This document shows positions 1-9,988 of a stretch of DNA of 33,173 bases, in pieces (within the stretch, counting starts at the first letter, position 1; every line of letters starts with the position of its first letter). Made by a program: the position numbers and the translations under genes. The stretch comes from Flavobacteriales bacterium. Lineage in GTDB: Bacteria > Bacteroidota > Bacteroidia > Palsa-965. The notes under the pieces were generated by a model. It saw nothing but the letters and a program-made list of their open reading frames with translations. It had not been told where the DNA came from and searched no databases. The DNA is taken from the NCBI GenBank assembly GCA_002737665.1, contig NSIF01000021.1, positions 1 through 33,173 of the forward strand, read 5' to 3'.

Positions 1-569
1 CCACCAAAACCTTCTAAATGTGCCATGCCAACATTTGTAATTAATCCAAAATCGGGTTCTGTAATAGCGCATAAAAATTCGATTTCTTTTTGATGATTTG
101 CTCCCATCTCAATTACTGCAATTTCATGCGATTCATTAAGCTGTAGCAAAGTGAGTGGAACGCCAATGTGATTATTTAAATTCCCACTTGTGAAATGTGT
201 TTTAAATTTTTTGGAAAGCACGCGTGCAATAAGTTCTTTTGTTGTGGTTTTACCATTGCTTCCTGTCAGCGCTAATACTTTTAATTTTTTTTGCCCAAGT
301 TTTTTTCGGTGGTACTGCGCTAGGTTTTGCAATGCAGTTAGCGCATCTTCAACAAAAATAAAATTTTCGGATTTTGTTTCTTGTATTTCATCTACTACTA
401 CATAGGCAGCGCCTTTTAACATTGCTTCTTTAGCAAAAAGATTTCCGTTAAATTTAGCTCCTTTTAATGCAAAAAAAATGCTTCCTTTTTCTACGTTGCG
501 TGTATCCGTACAAACTTGCGGATGAAGAAGAAAAATTTCGTAAAGTTTTTCTGTGTTAGTGAATTTCAT
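1..569 (-). CDS. murF: UDP-N-acetylmuramoyl-tripeptide--D-alanyl-D-alanine ligase (MurF), N-terminal part; C-terminus runs off the window
   Basis: Minus-strand open frame from ATG at 569 reads MKFTNTEKLYEIFLLHPQVCTDTRNVEKGSIFFALKGAKFNGN...LALTGSNGKTTTKELIARVL...GNLNNHIGVPLTLL...EIAVIEMGANHQKEIEFLCAITEPDFGLITNVGMAHLEGFGG; Mur ligase ATP-binding motif TGSNGKTTTKE. Confidence 0.93.
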   Translation of the reverse strand, partial: MKFTNTEKLYEIFLLHPQVCTDTRNVEKGSIFFALKGAKFNGNLFAKEAMLKGAAYVVVDEIQETKSENFIFVEDALTALQNLAQYHRKKLGQKKLKVLALTGSNGKTTTKELIARVLSKKFKTHFTSGNLNNHIGVPLTLLQLNESHEIAVIEMGANHQKEIEFLCAITEPDFGLITNVGMAHLEGFG

Positions 570-600
570 TTGGAGCGCAACGAGTTTTTATTTGTTTAGC

Positions 601-639
601 AAAAAAAGACGCTCTAAGTTATGTAGAACTTAGAGCGTC
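601..639 (-). terminator. Intrinsic terminator downstream of gldJ
   Basis: Perfect 13-bp inverted repeat gacgctctaagtt/aacttagagcgtc (608-620 / 627-639) with 6-nt loop; on the minus strand it is followed by a run of seven T (A run at 601-607). Confidence 0.85.
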
Positions 640-658
640 AAGTATTTTTGTTTGAAAA

Positions 659-2206
659 TTATTTTCCTCCTAGCCCAACGGGGCTACCAACTCGATCCAT
701 TGCACAACGGAAACCGATGTAAGACGAAGCTTGATTCTGATCAAGATATCTACGTGTTCCTGGTACCATCCAATATGCAAGGTCGTTCCAAGAGCCACCT
801 TTGTAAACATGCACTTTGTCGTTTACTAATGTAAATGATGTTTGAGACTCAGGTGTTGCAAATTCATACATCATTTTATTTTTATTAGTGGACGGGTCCG
901 TATAATAAACAGAGGAATTTAAATCTCCGTCATTATAGTTGATATTGTCTGAGTATTTATAATTACGGCGCTTGTCCAATTTATCTTCTTTATATGACGT
1001 ACTCACTTGGCGGTAACGAATAGCACCTGGGACAGAAACGATATTACTATCTATGTCATAGCGTACAGAATCTTCAACCGCATAAGTTCCTGGAGTTAAG
1101 GAATCCTCTAAAAGAGTTTGGAATACATTTCCACGGAATGAACGGAAATCATCCTCATCTGTTCCACTAAGTGGACGATAAACATCAAGCACCCACTCAG
1201 ATACGTTGCCTGCCATATTGTATAAGCCATAATCATTTGGCCAATAAGAATAAACAGGGGCTGTAATATCCGCGGCATCATTCAACATTCCAGCAATACC
1301 CATATTGTCTCCATTTGAACGTTTGTAGTTCGCCTGCATTTGTCCAATATATTGTTCATTAACATTACGAACGTGGTGTCCATTCCAAGGGTAAAGACGA
1401 CGGTCAGTAACACGCTCATCAATAGTATTTCCAATCAAACCAAATGCAGCGTATTCCCATTCTGCTTCAGTTGGAAGTCTATATTTAGGAAGCAATATCC
1501 CATCTTCCATACGTACCATACGATCTTCTGGTCCTGTTGGATTTAAACTTGGAATATTTTGCAGTACATTTCCTACATATGGGTTGTTCGCTTTAGCACC
1601 AGCCAAATAGTGGTCTGTGTTAAATGTAGCCTCATTTATTTGGTCAGGAGCAAAATCAAGTATTCCTTCGCGAACAAGAATGAACTCATTTACACGGTCC
1701 GAACGCCAGCTACAAAAATTACTAGCTTGAAGCCAATTTACTCCTACAACAGGGTAATCCCTATAGGATGGGTGACGAAGATAATAATTCACATAAGGCT
1801 CATTGTAGGCTAGTTTTTCACGCCAAACGAGAGTGTCTGGTAGTGCCCCGACGAAAACTTCTGGATAGTCGGCCTGGTAAACTCGGTCTGTCCAGTATAA
1901 GTATTCCAAATAATCTAAATTTCTAACTTCAGTTTCGTCAATGTAAAATGAAGAAACGGTGACTCTACGAGGCTGGTTGTTCCAATCGTAATTAATATCA
2001 TCCTCAACACGACCCATTGTAAAGGTTCCGCCTTGTACGAAAACTAAACCAGGTCCTGTTTCTTGTTCTTCGTAGGGTACGACCTCAAAACCCCCGTTGT
2101 CAGGGTCGTTGTAATTCCAACCAGTTATGTTAGAACGTTCTTTTTGACAGGAAGCTAAAATGGAGATTCCTGCAATAAGCATCAACGGCAGCGTGGCTTT
2201 ATTCAT
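659..2206 (-). CDS. gldJ: Gliding motility / T9SS lipoprotein GldJ (formylglycine-generating-enzyme-like fold)
   Basis: MNKATLPLMLIAGISILASC lipobox, then NITGWNYNDPDNGGFEV, FVQGGTFTMGR, YRLPTEAEWEYAA, MAGNVSEWVLDVY, YKGGSWND, YIGFRCA. Sits beside murF and porU/porV. ORF track start at 2347 rejected: it overlaps the upstream gene and precedes the signal peptide. Confidence 0.88.
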   Translation of the reverse strand: MNKATLPLMLIAGISILASCQKERSNITGWNYNDPDNGGFEVVPYEEQETGPGLVFVQGGTFTMGRVEDDINYDWNNQPRRVTVSSFYIDETEVRNLDYLEYLYWTDRVYQADYPEVFVGALPDTLVWREKLAYNEPYVNYYLRHPSYRDYPVVGVNWLQASNFCSWRSDRVNEFILVREGILDFAPDQINEATFNTDHYLAGAKANNPYVGNVLQNIPSLNPTGPEDRMVRMEDGILLPKYRLPTEAEWEYAAFGLIGNTIDERVTDRRLYPWNGHHVRNVNEQYIGQMQANYKRSNGDNMGIAGMLNDAADITAPVYSYWPNDYGLYNMAGNVSEWVLDVYRPLSGTDEDDFRSFRGNVFQTLLEDSLTPGTYAVEDSVRYDIDSNIVSVPGAIRYRQVSTSYKEDKLDKRRNYKYSDNINYNDGDLNSSVYYTDPSTNKNKMMYEFATPESQTSFTLVNDKVHVYKGGSWNDLAYWMVPGTRRYLDQNQASSYIGFRCAMDRVGSPVGLGGK

Positions 2207-2295
2207 GACTATTTTTTTTGTTGTGTTTATTATTTTAGGTATAACGAAAAAAAATTTCTTTTGATATGTTAGTATCGAAAATAAATTAATAAAGT

Positions 2296-3249
2296 TTAGA
2301 ATGAAGGGCAACTTATTGTTCTGAACTTTTTCTTCTTTGGTTTGCATTGAAATTGCATTTGGAAAGAAAGCTCATGAGAACCAGCTGTTGCATTCGTTAG
2401 TTTAGAAATGGTTACGTCGTAGCTGTATCCAAATTTAAATAAATCCTGCTGAAACCCAACAAGAAGAATGAATGAGTCTGCATTTCGGTACCAAACACCT
2501 CCCACAATTGGGCCTTTTGTAATATAGATACCTAAATTCAATTGTTGAAAATCCTGTTGTTTTTGGAAAAGAATGTTCGGTGAAATACTAGATTCGCTGT
2601 ACTTCCCACCTAAAGGAATGACAGCGCCTGCGTGTCCTGTGTATTTCATTGGTAGTTTGGAAGTTCCGAGGAATCCTTCATCAGGTTCTGTTATATGATG
2701 AACAGCAAATCCAAAGAAATATTTGCGGCTATAACCTAGTACACCAGCTGAAAAATCTACATTCGTCTTGTTGGTTACTCCAGGAACCTCATTTGTATTG
2801 TATATAAATCCACGGCGAGGGTCAATCATATCACCGAAATTTAATTTAGTCCAATCAACCGATTTTTGCATAAATGTGGCTTGAAGGCCCATTTTAATAG
2901 AAAATTCTCGGGATACATTTAATTGGTAAGAGTAAATACCTGAAATATTTGTGGTGTTTATTGTTGCTTGTCCTGCACGATCATTGGTCATTATAAGTCC
3001 AATTCCGCCACCAATTTCATCAATGTGCTGGTCGTAGGAAGCACTATAAGTTACGAATGTGCCAGAAATGCCAGGCCATTGGTTACGGTAATTAAAACAC
3101 ACTCTTGGACAACGAGCCGTTCCTGCAAAAGCCGGATTTAGATAAAGAGGGTTGGCGTAAAACTGAGTAAACTCGGGGTCTTGAGCAAACAAGTCACCCA
3201 AACCAACAGTAGAAATTAGACCCAAAACAATTACGAAGCGCTTAAACAT
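2296..3249 (-). CDS. PorP/SprF family type IX secretion system membrane protein
   Basis: Signal peptide then QDPEFTQFYANPLYLNPAFAGTARCPRVCFNYRNQWPGISGTFVTYSASYDQHI, the typical PorP/SprF N-terminus; beta-rich remainder. Confidence 0.9.
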   Translation of the reverse strand: MFKRFVIVLGLISTVGLGDLFAQDPEFTQFYANPLYLNPAFAGTARCPRVCFNYRNQWPGISGTFVTYSASYDQHIDEIGGGIGLIMTNDRAGQATINTTNISGIYSYQLNVSREFSIKMGLQATFMQKSVDWTKLNFGDMIDPRRGFIYNTNEVPGVTNKTNVDFSAGVLGYSRKYFFGFAVHHITEPDEGFLGTSKLPMKYTGHAGAVIPLGGKYSESSISPNILFQKQQDFQQLNLGIYITKGPIVGGVWYRNADSFILLVGFQQDLFKFGYSYDVTISKLTNATAGSHELSFQMQFQCKPKKKKFRTISCPSF

Positions 3250-3397
3250 ATTGTGGTGCTATAATAATAAGAGAACAATTTTACGAAAAAAAAACGAAAC
3301 AGTTTCAAATAATTCGTTTTTAAGGGAAATGACGGCAATAATTAGTGCTTTTATGCGTTTTCGAGGAGATTTAAAAACAGCATGAAATTTTATATAC

Positions 3398-3405
3398 CAA
3401 AGTTA
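3398..3405 (-). promoter_or_regulatory. Candidate Bacteroidota -7 element TAACTTTG upstream of porP-like gene
   Basis: Minus-strand TAACTTTG matches TAnnTTTG; about 150 nt upstream of ATG at 3249. Confidence 0.4.
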
Positions 3406-3494
3406 ATTTATTTAAGCGAAAAAAGCAATTGCCAGCCAGAATACATTTGTTTAGTTGCAATTGTTACTTTTATAGATTCTATGCCAAATAAACA

Positions 3495-6400
3495 ATGATG
3501 CAATTAATTCAATTAAAACGACATTTTCTACTTATTAGTATATTTCTTTGTTTGATTTTAAATACTTCTGCTCAAAATGCCCGGGAAGTATTGAAATTGG
3601 ATAAAAGAGAAATTCGTTGGTCTGCTCCGGTTAATTCAGCGTTTTCTGATACAGAAAAGAGGAGCTTTCTCAGTTTCGACGGTGTAACTTATGATGCGGA
3701 AAGGGATTTTCTTCCTTTGTTTACTGAAAGCCGAAAACTTCCACTAGGAAGCACATCCGCTACTGCAAAAATTTATAATGCAGTATATACACCACTTGAT
3801 CAAGCATCTTTAATTTCCATTGGACGATCAACCTCGTTTCTTTCAGACCAAGTTAAAATAGAGGTTTCTGTCTTGATTTCTCGTAGAGAACCAATTGCAA
3901 ATGTTTCTATCATTCCTTTGAGAATCAATGCTGTAACAGGTCAGGTTGAAAAACTGCTCAGTTTTGATATTGAAATTCAGTCTAGCGAAAATGCTAACCG
4001 AATAGCACCTCTTAGTCAGTTTGCGTCCAACTCGGTTTTAGCTTCAGGTACTTGGCACCGAATTGGCGTCACTCTCAATGGAGTTTATAAAGTAGATTTT
4101 AACTTTCTTGCCGGTTTAGGGCTCGATATGTCTACGCTTGACCCTGCTACTATTCGTTTGTATGGGAATGGGCATGGCCAGCTTCCTTTTAGCAACTCAG
4201 GAACTCATCAAGATGATTTAAGTGAATACGCCATTGAAGTTCAAGATCAAAATTCAAACGGAATTTTTGATTCCAATGATTTGATGTTGTTTTATGGCAC
4301 AACTCCTAATTCCTGGACTTTTAACTCCGGAGATAATCATTTTCATCACGCTGTTCATAAATATTGCGACACTACCTATTATTTCTTGACTACCGATTTA
4401 GGTCCTGGGAAAAGAATTTTATCTCAAGCTTCCACCATCACTCCTCCCAATCAAATCGTAAACGCTTTCGATGATTACCAGTTTCATGAATATGACAATG
4501 AAAATTTGATTAAATCTGGAAGAGAGTGGTACGGAGAAAAATTCGACATTCTTAATTCCTACAGCTTTGCATTTGTTTTCCCAAATATTGTTGATACGTC
4601 CAACGCTAGTGTAGAGGTTGATTTAATTTCACGTTGCGACATTGCCAACTCATACGCTGTAAACGCACAAACAACATCGGGAGTGTTGTCAACAGGATTT
4701 ATAAGTTCAGCTTGTTATTATTGCACTTACGCAGCATCAGGAAACACAAACATTTCTTTTCATCCAACGAATTCACTTATCAATGTGAGTATAACCAAAC
4801 AAAACGCTACCGCTGTTGGATGGTTAAATTGGATTAGGGTAAATGCACGACGGAAATTAATAATGAATGGCAGTCAAATGAGTTTTCGCGATTCAAGAAC
4901 TGCTGGCTTAGGAAACATTTCGCAATTTACTTTGGACGGCGCTATGCCAAGCTTAAAGGTTTGGGACGTTTCTGATCTTTCCAATGTTGCATTGCAAAGT
5001 ACTGTTTCAGTAAACACAACTTTAGAATGGAAAATACCTACGGACTATGTACATGAATTTATTGCATTCGATGGACTTTCCTTTCAGACTCCCGTAAATT
5101 TTGGTGCTGTTGCAAATCAGAATTTGCATTCCATGCAGGCAGTAGATTTTATTATTGTAACGCACCCTGATTTTCAGACGCAAGCGCAAGAATTAGCAGA
5201 CCTTCATTCGACTTTTGATAGTCTATCTTATTTAATTGTTAATCCTCAACAGATATACAATGAATTCTCTTCGGGAATGCAGGACGTAACAGCAATTCGT
5301 GATTTTGTTCGAATGATTTACTCTCGTGCTTTAAGTCAAACAGATCTTCCAAGGTATCTTCTTTTATATGGTGATGGTTCTTATGATAACAAACATCGAC
5401 TCCCAAGTAATTCTAATTTTATCCCAACTTTTCAAAATTTAAATTCTCTTACTCCAACGGAATCGTATGTATCCGATCAATATTTTACATTACTCGATGA
5501 CGCAGGTGGTTGGGATAACGGTAGTGATGTTGGCGCAATGGACATTGGTGTTGGACGTTTCCCTGTCCGTTCAGGTTATGAAGCACAAGTTATGGTTGAT
5601 AAAGTCAGGCAATATATGACACGCCAAATGCCCGTTTCCAATGTTGCGGTTTGCGCAACTGATCGATGTTCAAATGGCGGGGAGTGGAAAAATTGGATTG
5701 CATTTATTGGTGATGATGAAGATTCTGATATTCACATGAGCCAAGCGAATCAACTTGCAACTTTTGTTGATACCACATATGATAATTTTAATATTGATAA
5801 AATTTATTTAGATGCCTATCAGCAACAACAAACACCAGGTGGAGAAAGATATCCTGATGTTAATGCTGCAATTGATAAACGTCAGGCATTGGGTTCTCTT
5901 ATATTAAATTATACGGGACACGGCGGTGAAGTTGGTTGGGCACATGAACGTATTTTGGAAGTTTCGCAAGTTAATGGATGGACAAATAGTTGTAATATGC
6001 CATTGTTTGTCACTGCAACATGTGAGTTCAGTCGTTTTGACGATCCATTTAGAACATCTGCAGGTGAATACGTATTATTAAATTCAGCCGGCGGAGGAAT
6101 TGGTTTACTTACCACTGTTCGTCTGGTTTACTCAACGCCAAATTTTGTTCTGAATCAAAATTTTTACGAATGTGCTTTTGAAAAGGTGAACGGTGAAATG
6201 CCGCGGATTGGAGATCTGTACCGTATTACTCAAGTCTCTAGCGGGAATAATACCAACAATAGAAATTTTACTTTACTTGGCGACCCAGCGTTGAGACTAA
6301 ATTATCCTATTAATTCTGTAGCTACAACCGAGGTCAATCATGTTGTGATTACAAGTCAGCCAGATACTTTGCGTGCACTAAGTTTTGTTACGATAAAAGG

Positions 6401-7391
6401 TTTTGTGTCAGACTCACTTGGAAACATTCTTCCAAATTTCAACGGAATTCTTTATCCTTCTGTTTTTGATAAAGCAAAAATGATTACAACATTAGCAAAC
6501 GATCCGCCTAATCCAGCTTTTACTTTCCTTTTACAGAAAAGCGTTTTGTATCATGGTAAGGCAAGTGTTGTGAATGGATATTTTGAGTTTTCTTTTGTTG
6601 TTCCTAAGGATATTGCTTACCAATATGGATTGGGTCGATTAAGTTATTTTGCAGATAACGGAATAACAGACGCCAGTGGAAGTTTTGAAAATATTATTAT
6701 TGGCGGCTCTAATCCAAATGCACCTACTGATGTTACCGGTCCGCAATTAAAACTTTATCTCAACGACAGTAATTTTGTTTTCGGAGGAATTACAAACAAT
6801 AGCCCGAAACTTTTTGCAGTTGTTCTCGATTCAAACGGTGTGAATACGGTTGGAAATGGAATCGGTCACGATGTGGTTGCAATTCTTGATGACGAAACTG
6901 CGAATGCAATAGTTTTAAATGATTATTATCAATCTGATATAAACAGTTACCAAAGCGGGAAAATTATTTATCCTTTCAGTTCTTTGGAACAAGGTAAACA
7001 CACACTGAGTTTGAAGGTATGGGATGTTTATAACAACTCGACTACAGTAAAAACTGAATTTACAGTAACAAATCCTGAAGTGCTTACATTGAATCACGTT
7101 CTTAATTATCCAAACCCATTTACGACACATACGTCATTTTATATGGAGTATAACCAATGCTGTGTTGATTACGATATCATGATTCAAGTGTTTACGGTTT
7201 CAGGGAAATTGGTAAAAACTATCAATGAACACGTCGCTTCAGAAGGGTTCCGTTCGGAGGCAATTGATTGGGATGGAAAAGATGATTATGGAGATTTTCT
7301 TGGTCGTGGGGTTTATATTTATCATGTAGTGGCTCGTACTTCTGATGGTAAAACAGCTGATAAATTCGAAAAACTTGTAATTCTTAAATAG
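3495..7391 (+). CDS. porU: Type IX secretion system sortase PorU (C25 gingipain-like peptidase)
   Basis: 1298 aa; N-terminal propeptide-like region, C25 catalytic His/Cys contexts NYTGHGGEVGWAHE and FVTATCEFSRFDDP, C-terminal LNYPNPFTTHTSF...GRGVYIYHVVARTSDGK domain; followed by porV. Confidence 0.93.
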   Translation: MMQLIQLKRHFLLISIFLCLILNTSAQNAREVLKLDKREIRWSAPVNSAFSDTEKRSFLSFDGVTYDAERDFLPLFTESRKLPLGSTSATAKIYNAVYTPLDQASLISIGRSTSFLSDQVKIEVSVLISRREPIANVSIIPLRINAVTGQVEKLLSFDIEIQSSENANRIAPLSQFASNSVLASGTWHRIGVTLNGVYKVDFNFLAGLGLDMSTLDPATIRLYGNGHGQLPFSNSGTHQDDLSEYAIEVQDQNSNGIFDSNDLMLFYGTTPNSWTFNSGDNHFHHAVHKYCDTTYYFLTTDLGPGKRILSQASTITPPNQIVNAFDDYQFHEYDNENLIKSGREWYGEKFDILNSYSFAFVFPNIVDTSNASVEVDLISRCDIANSYAVNAQTTSGVLSTGFISSACYYCTYAASGNTNISFHPTNSLINVSITKQNATAVGWLNWIRVNARRKLIMNGSQMSFRDSRTAGLGNISQFTLDGAMPSLKVWDVSDLSNVALQSTVSVNTTLEWKIPTDYVHEFIAFDGLSFQTPVNFGAVANQNLHSMQAVDFIIVTHPDFQTQAQELADLHSTFDSLSYLIVNPQQIYNEFSSGMQDVTAIRDFVRMIYSRALSQTDLPRYLLLYGDGSYDNKHRLPSNSNFIPTFQNLNSLTPTESYVSDQYFTLLDDAGGWDNGSDVGAMDIGVGRFPVRSGYEAQVMVDKVRQYMTRQMPVSNVAVCATDRCSNGGEWKNWIAFIGDDEDSDIHMSQANQLATFVDTTYDNFNIDKIYLDAYQQQQTPGGERYPDVNAAIDKRQALGSLILNYTGHGGEVGWAHERILEVSQVNGWTNSCNMPLFVTATCEFSRFDDPFRTSAGEYVLLNSAGGGIGLLTTVRLVYSTPNFVLNQNFYECAFEKVNGEMPRIGDLYRITQVSSGNNTNNRNFTLLGDPALRLNYPINSVATTEVNHVVITSQPDTLRALSFVTIKGFVSDSLGNILPNFNGILYPSVFDKAKMITTLANDPPNPAFTFLLQKSVLYHGKASVVNGYFEFSFVVPKDIAYQYGLGRLSYFADNGITDASGSFENIIIGGSNPNAPTDVTGPQLKLYLNDSNFVFGGITNNSPKLFAVVLDSNGVNTVGNGIGHDVVAILDDETANAIVLNDYYQSDINSYQSGKIIYPFSSLEQGKHTLSLKVWDVYNNSTTVKTEFTVTNPEVLTLNHVLNYPNPFTTHTSFYMEYNQCCVDYDIMIQVFTVSGKLVKTINEHVASEGFRSEAIDWDGKDDYGDFLGRGVYIYHVVARTSDGKTADKFEKLVILK

Positions 7392-7416
7392 GTATTAAAC
7401 TATCGTCTTATTTTTT

Positions 7417-7424
7417 TAATTTTG
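7417..7424 (+). promoter_or_regulatory. Candidate -7 element TAATTTTG upstream of porV
   Basis: Exact TAnnTTTG in the 51-nt porU-porV gap, 18 nt before ATG 7443. Confidence 0.5.
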
Positions 7425-7442
7425 TTTCTTAATATTGCGCAT

Positions 7443-8711
7443 ATGAATAAAAAAGTGATCAGAATGGTAATTGGTGGTGGATTTATTGCCACATTTTTCA
7501 TTTCAATTCAAGTTAACGCTCAGGTGACAACAGCTCAGGTAAATCAATTTTTGAGTCAGATTAATACCATTACAACAGCTGTTCCTTTTTTAATGATCAC
7601 ACCTGATTCTCGAGCTGCAGGCATGGGTGAAACTGGCGTTGCTACTACTCCTGATGTTAATTCTGTCCATTGGAATGCAGCAAAGCTTCCCTTTTCTGAT
7701 AAAAAGATGGGACTTGGTATTTCCTATGCACCTTGGTTACGCGCCTTAGTTCCGGATATTAATTTAGCGTATGTTTCTTTTTATTCTAAATTAAAAGATA
7801 AAAATTCAGCTGTAGCAGGGTCTATGCGGTATTTTTCAATGGGAAATATCACATTTACCGATAACGTTGGAAACACAATTGGACAGTTTCGTCCAAATGA
7901 ATTTGCATTTGATGGAACTTATTCGCGGAAGTTAGGAAGTAAATTTTCTGCAGCAATGACAGCGCGGTTGATTCGTTCTAATCTAACCAATGGAATCACT
8001 GTTGCCGGACAAGATACAAAAGCAGGTTCTGCTTTTGCTGTAGATTTATCTGGTTATTATAACAACAAAAAAATTAAAATTGATGGTAAGCCGGGCACTT
8101 TAATGTTTGGATTGGTGATTTCCAATATTGGGTCTAAAATATCTTACAGCACTTCCGTTAATCGTGATTTTATTCCTATGAATCTCAGACTTGGATCTGG
8201 GATTGTGATTGATGCTGATGCCTATAACCAGATTGGGTTCCAATTGGAATTTACTAAATTACTAGTTCCTACTCCGCCACAATATTCAATTGATGCAAAT
8301 GGCAGCCCCAACATAGATCCTAATACTGGACAGTATGTTATTCTTGCTGGTAGAGATCCAAATGTTTCTGTGCCGCAAGCAATTTTTCAGTCATTTTACG
8401 ATGCCCCAGGTGGTTTTAAAGAAGAGTTGCGCGAAATAAATATTTGTACTGGTTTAGAATATTGGTACAACCAGATTTTTGCAGTTCGCGCGGGATATTT
8501 TTACGAGGCAGCTACAAAGGGAAATAGACAATTTCTAACGATTGGTGCTGGTTTGAAATACAATGTGTTTGGTTTGGATTTTGCTTACCTGATCCCTACA
8601 AATGGCCAACGCAGCCCATTACAAAATACACTTCGCTTTACGTTAATTTTTGACTTTGATGCTTTTAATAATCTAGGTAAGGACGCAGGGGCTAACGAAG
8701 GAGGCAAATAA
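7443..8711 (+). CDS. porV: Type IX secretion system outer membrane protein PorV (LptO)
   Basis: Signal peptide; AVPFLMITPDSRAAGMGETGVATTPDVNSVHWNAAKL is the PorV signature; follows porU. Start placed at ATG 7443 (MNKKVIRM) rather than the extended start at 7422, which overlaps the -7 motif. Confidence 0.93.
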   Translation: MNKKVIRMVIGGGFIATFFISIQVNAQVTTAQVNQFLSQINTITTAVPFLMITPDSRAAGMGETGVATTPDVNSVHWNAAKLPFSDKKMGLGISYAPWLRALVPDINLAYVSFYSKLKDKNSAVAGSMRYFSMGNITFTDNVGNTIGQFRPNEFAFDGTYSRKLGSKFSAAMTARLIRSNLTNGITVAGQDTKAGSAFAVDLSGYYNNKKIKIDGKPGTLMFGLVISNIGSKISYSTSVNRDFIPMNLRLGSGIVIDADAYNQIGFQLEFTKLLVPTPPQYSIDANGSPNIDPNTGQYVILAGRDPNVSVPQAIFQSFYDAPGGFKEELREINICTGLEYWYNQIFAVRAGYFYEAATKGNRQFLTIGAGLKYNVFGLDFAYLIPTNGQRSPLQNTLRFTLIFDFDAFNNLGKDAGANEGGK

Positions 8712-8725
8712 TTTCATTGCTGTTA

Positions 8726-8733
8726 TAAATTTG
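8726..8733 (+). promoter_or_regulatory. Candidate -7 element TAAATTTG upstream of ispF
   Basis: Exact TAnnTTTG in the porV-ispF gap. Confidence 0.45.
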
Positions 8734-8787
8734 CAGTACTATTTTTATAATCGGTTGAATGTATTACGATTTTGTAAAAAATAAATA

Positions 8788-9270
8788 ATGGCCCCCAATT
8801 TTAGAGTAGGTTTAGGTTTTGATGTTCATCAACTTGTAAAGGGGAGGGAACTTTGGCTTGGCGGAGTACGCATTGAGCATGAATTTGGATGTGATGGGCA
8901 TTCAGACGCTGACGTACTCTTACATGCAATTTGTGATGCTCTTTTAGGAGCGGGCGGAATGCGCGATATTGGGTTTCATTTTCCAAATACGGAAGATGCG
9001 TATAAAAATATTGACAGTAAAATTTTGTTAGAAAAAGTTGTTAAACTACTTGTGGAAAAAGCTTGGAAGGTTGGCAATATTGACGCAACACTTGCAATGG
9101 AACGTCCTAAAATAAATGCGCATGTGCCAATGATGATCAGCACGATATCAAAAATTCTTCAGGTTGAAGAAAGTTGCATTTCTATTAAAGCAACAACAAA
9201 TGAAAAGTTGGGTTATGTGGGAAAAGAAGAAGGTGTTAATGCTTGGGCGGTTGCGCTCATCTACAAATAA
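8788..9270 (+). CDS. ispF: 2-C-methyl-D-erythritol 2,4-cyclodiphosphate synthase
   Basis: 160 aa; RVGLGFDVHQLVKGRELWLGGVRIEHEFGCDGHSDADVLLHAICDALLGA, KATTNEKLGYVGKEEGVNAWAVALI. Confidence 0.97.
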   Translation: MAPNFRVGLGFDVHQLVKGRELWLGGVRIEHEFGCDGHSDADVLLHAICDALLGAGGMRDIGFHFPNTEDAYKNIDSKILLEKVVKLLVEKAWKVGNIDATLAMERPKINAHVPMMISTISKILQVEESCISIKATTNEKLGYVGKEEGVNAWAVALIYK

Positions 9271-9305
9271 AGCTTTCCATTTTTAAAATATAATTAGCCT
9301 TCTTA

Positions 9306-9986
9306 CTAATTAATTGAAATTCCAAATTCGAGTCCAATGATGTAAAGTGTTTGAGGGTCGCTACGATTCCATTCTTTTTGATAAAGAAAATAAGTTCCCA
9401 AAGTCATTTTATTATTTATGCTATAGTTTGATCCAATTAAAAAACGGGAGCGGTCAAAACCATTGCCCCATGGTAAACGAGGGTTTTGTAATTGCCATCG
9501 TAACTCTGCACCGATGTATGGCGAAATTCGATCACTAAACTTATATTCAATCTTAAAAAGATTGCGAAGATAAATTTCTGGCACATTGGCAAGATCACTA
9601 TCGTATCCTAAACTTCTCCACTCACTTTGTAAGCGCAGTCGGTACCCTAACGACCATTTTTTTGGTTTTATTTTGAATGCAAAATCGGTGTAAAGTCGGT
9701 TTCTTATTCCATACGAGCCATCGCCTTTTTGCTTATCAATGAATCGGTAAACAGTTGATACTTTTAAAAAATTAGTGACTTTATAGGTACAGCCCAGATT
9801 GGTATAAACTAAATTAAAATTACTCAGGTTGTCTTTTAATCGGAGTTCCTGATCAAGATTTAAAGCAAATTTGTCGCCAAGGCCTTTATTGAAACTAAAA
9901 GTCATCCATGAACCGAGGTCTTCTGTTTGTGAAAAAGTTGGGACGAAGGAGATACTAAATATAAAAAAAAGAATATATTTTTTCAT
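9306..9986 (-). CDS. DUF2490-type outer membrane beta-barrel protein
   Basis: Signal peptide, WMTFSFNKGLGDKFALNLDQELRLKDN..., alternating beta-strand pattern ending LYIIGLEFGISIN; 2-nt gap after the DUF4956 gene. Confidence 0.75.
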   Translation of the reverse strand: MKKYILFFIFSISFVPTFSQTEDLGSWMTFSFNKGLGDKFALNLDQELRLKDNLSNFNLVYTNLGCTYKVTNFLKVSTVYRFIDKQKGDGSYGIRNRLYTDFAFKIKPKKWSLGYRLRLQSEWRSLGYDSDLANVPEIYLRNLFKIEYKFSDRISPYIGAELRWQLQNPRLPWGNGFDRSRFLIGSNYSINNKMTLGTYFLYQKEWNRSDPQTLYIIGLEFGISIN

Positions 9987-9988
9987 AT

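Noticed and set aside
190-405. Plus-strand 71-aa ORF
   Set aside because: Antisense to the well-supported murF frame; no recognisable protein features.
652-1813. Plus-strand small ORFs at 652-834, 1340-1546, 1559-1813
   Set aside because: All antisense inside gldJ; low-complexity translations with no domain.
2207-2347. N-terminal extension of the gldJ ORF to 2347
   Set aside because: Overlaps the porP-like gene and puts about 47 residues before a clear lipoprotein signal peptide; ATG 2206 preferred.
9291-9312. taattag/ctaatta inverted repeat between ispF and DUF2490
   Set aside because: Short, AT-only, overlaps the DUF2490 stop; not convincing as a terminator.
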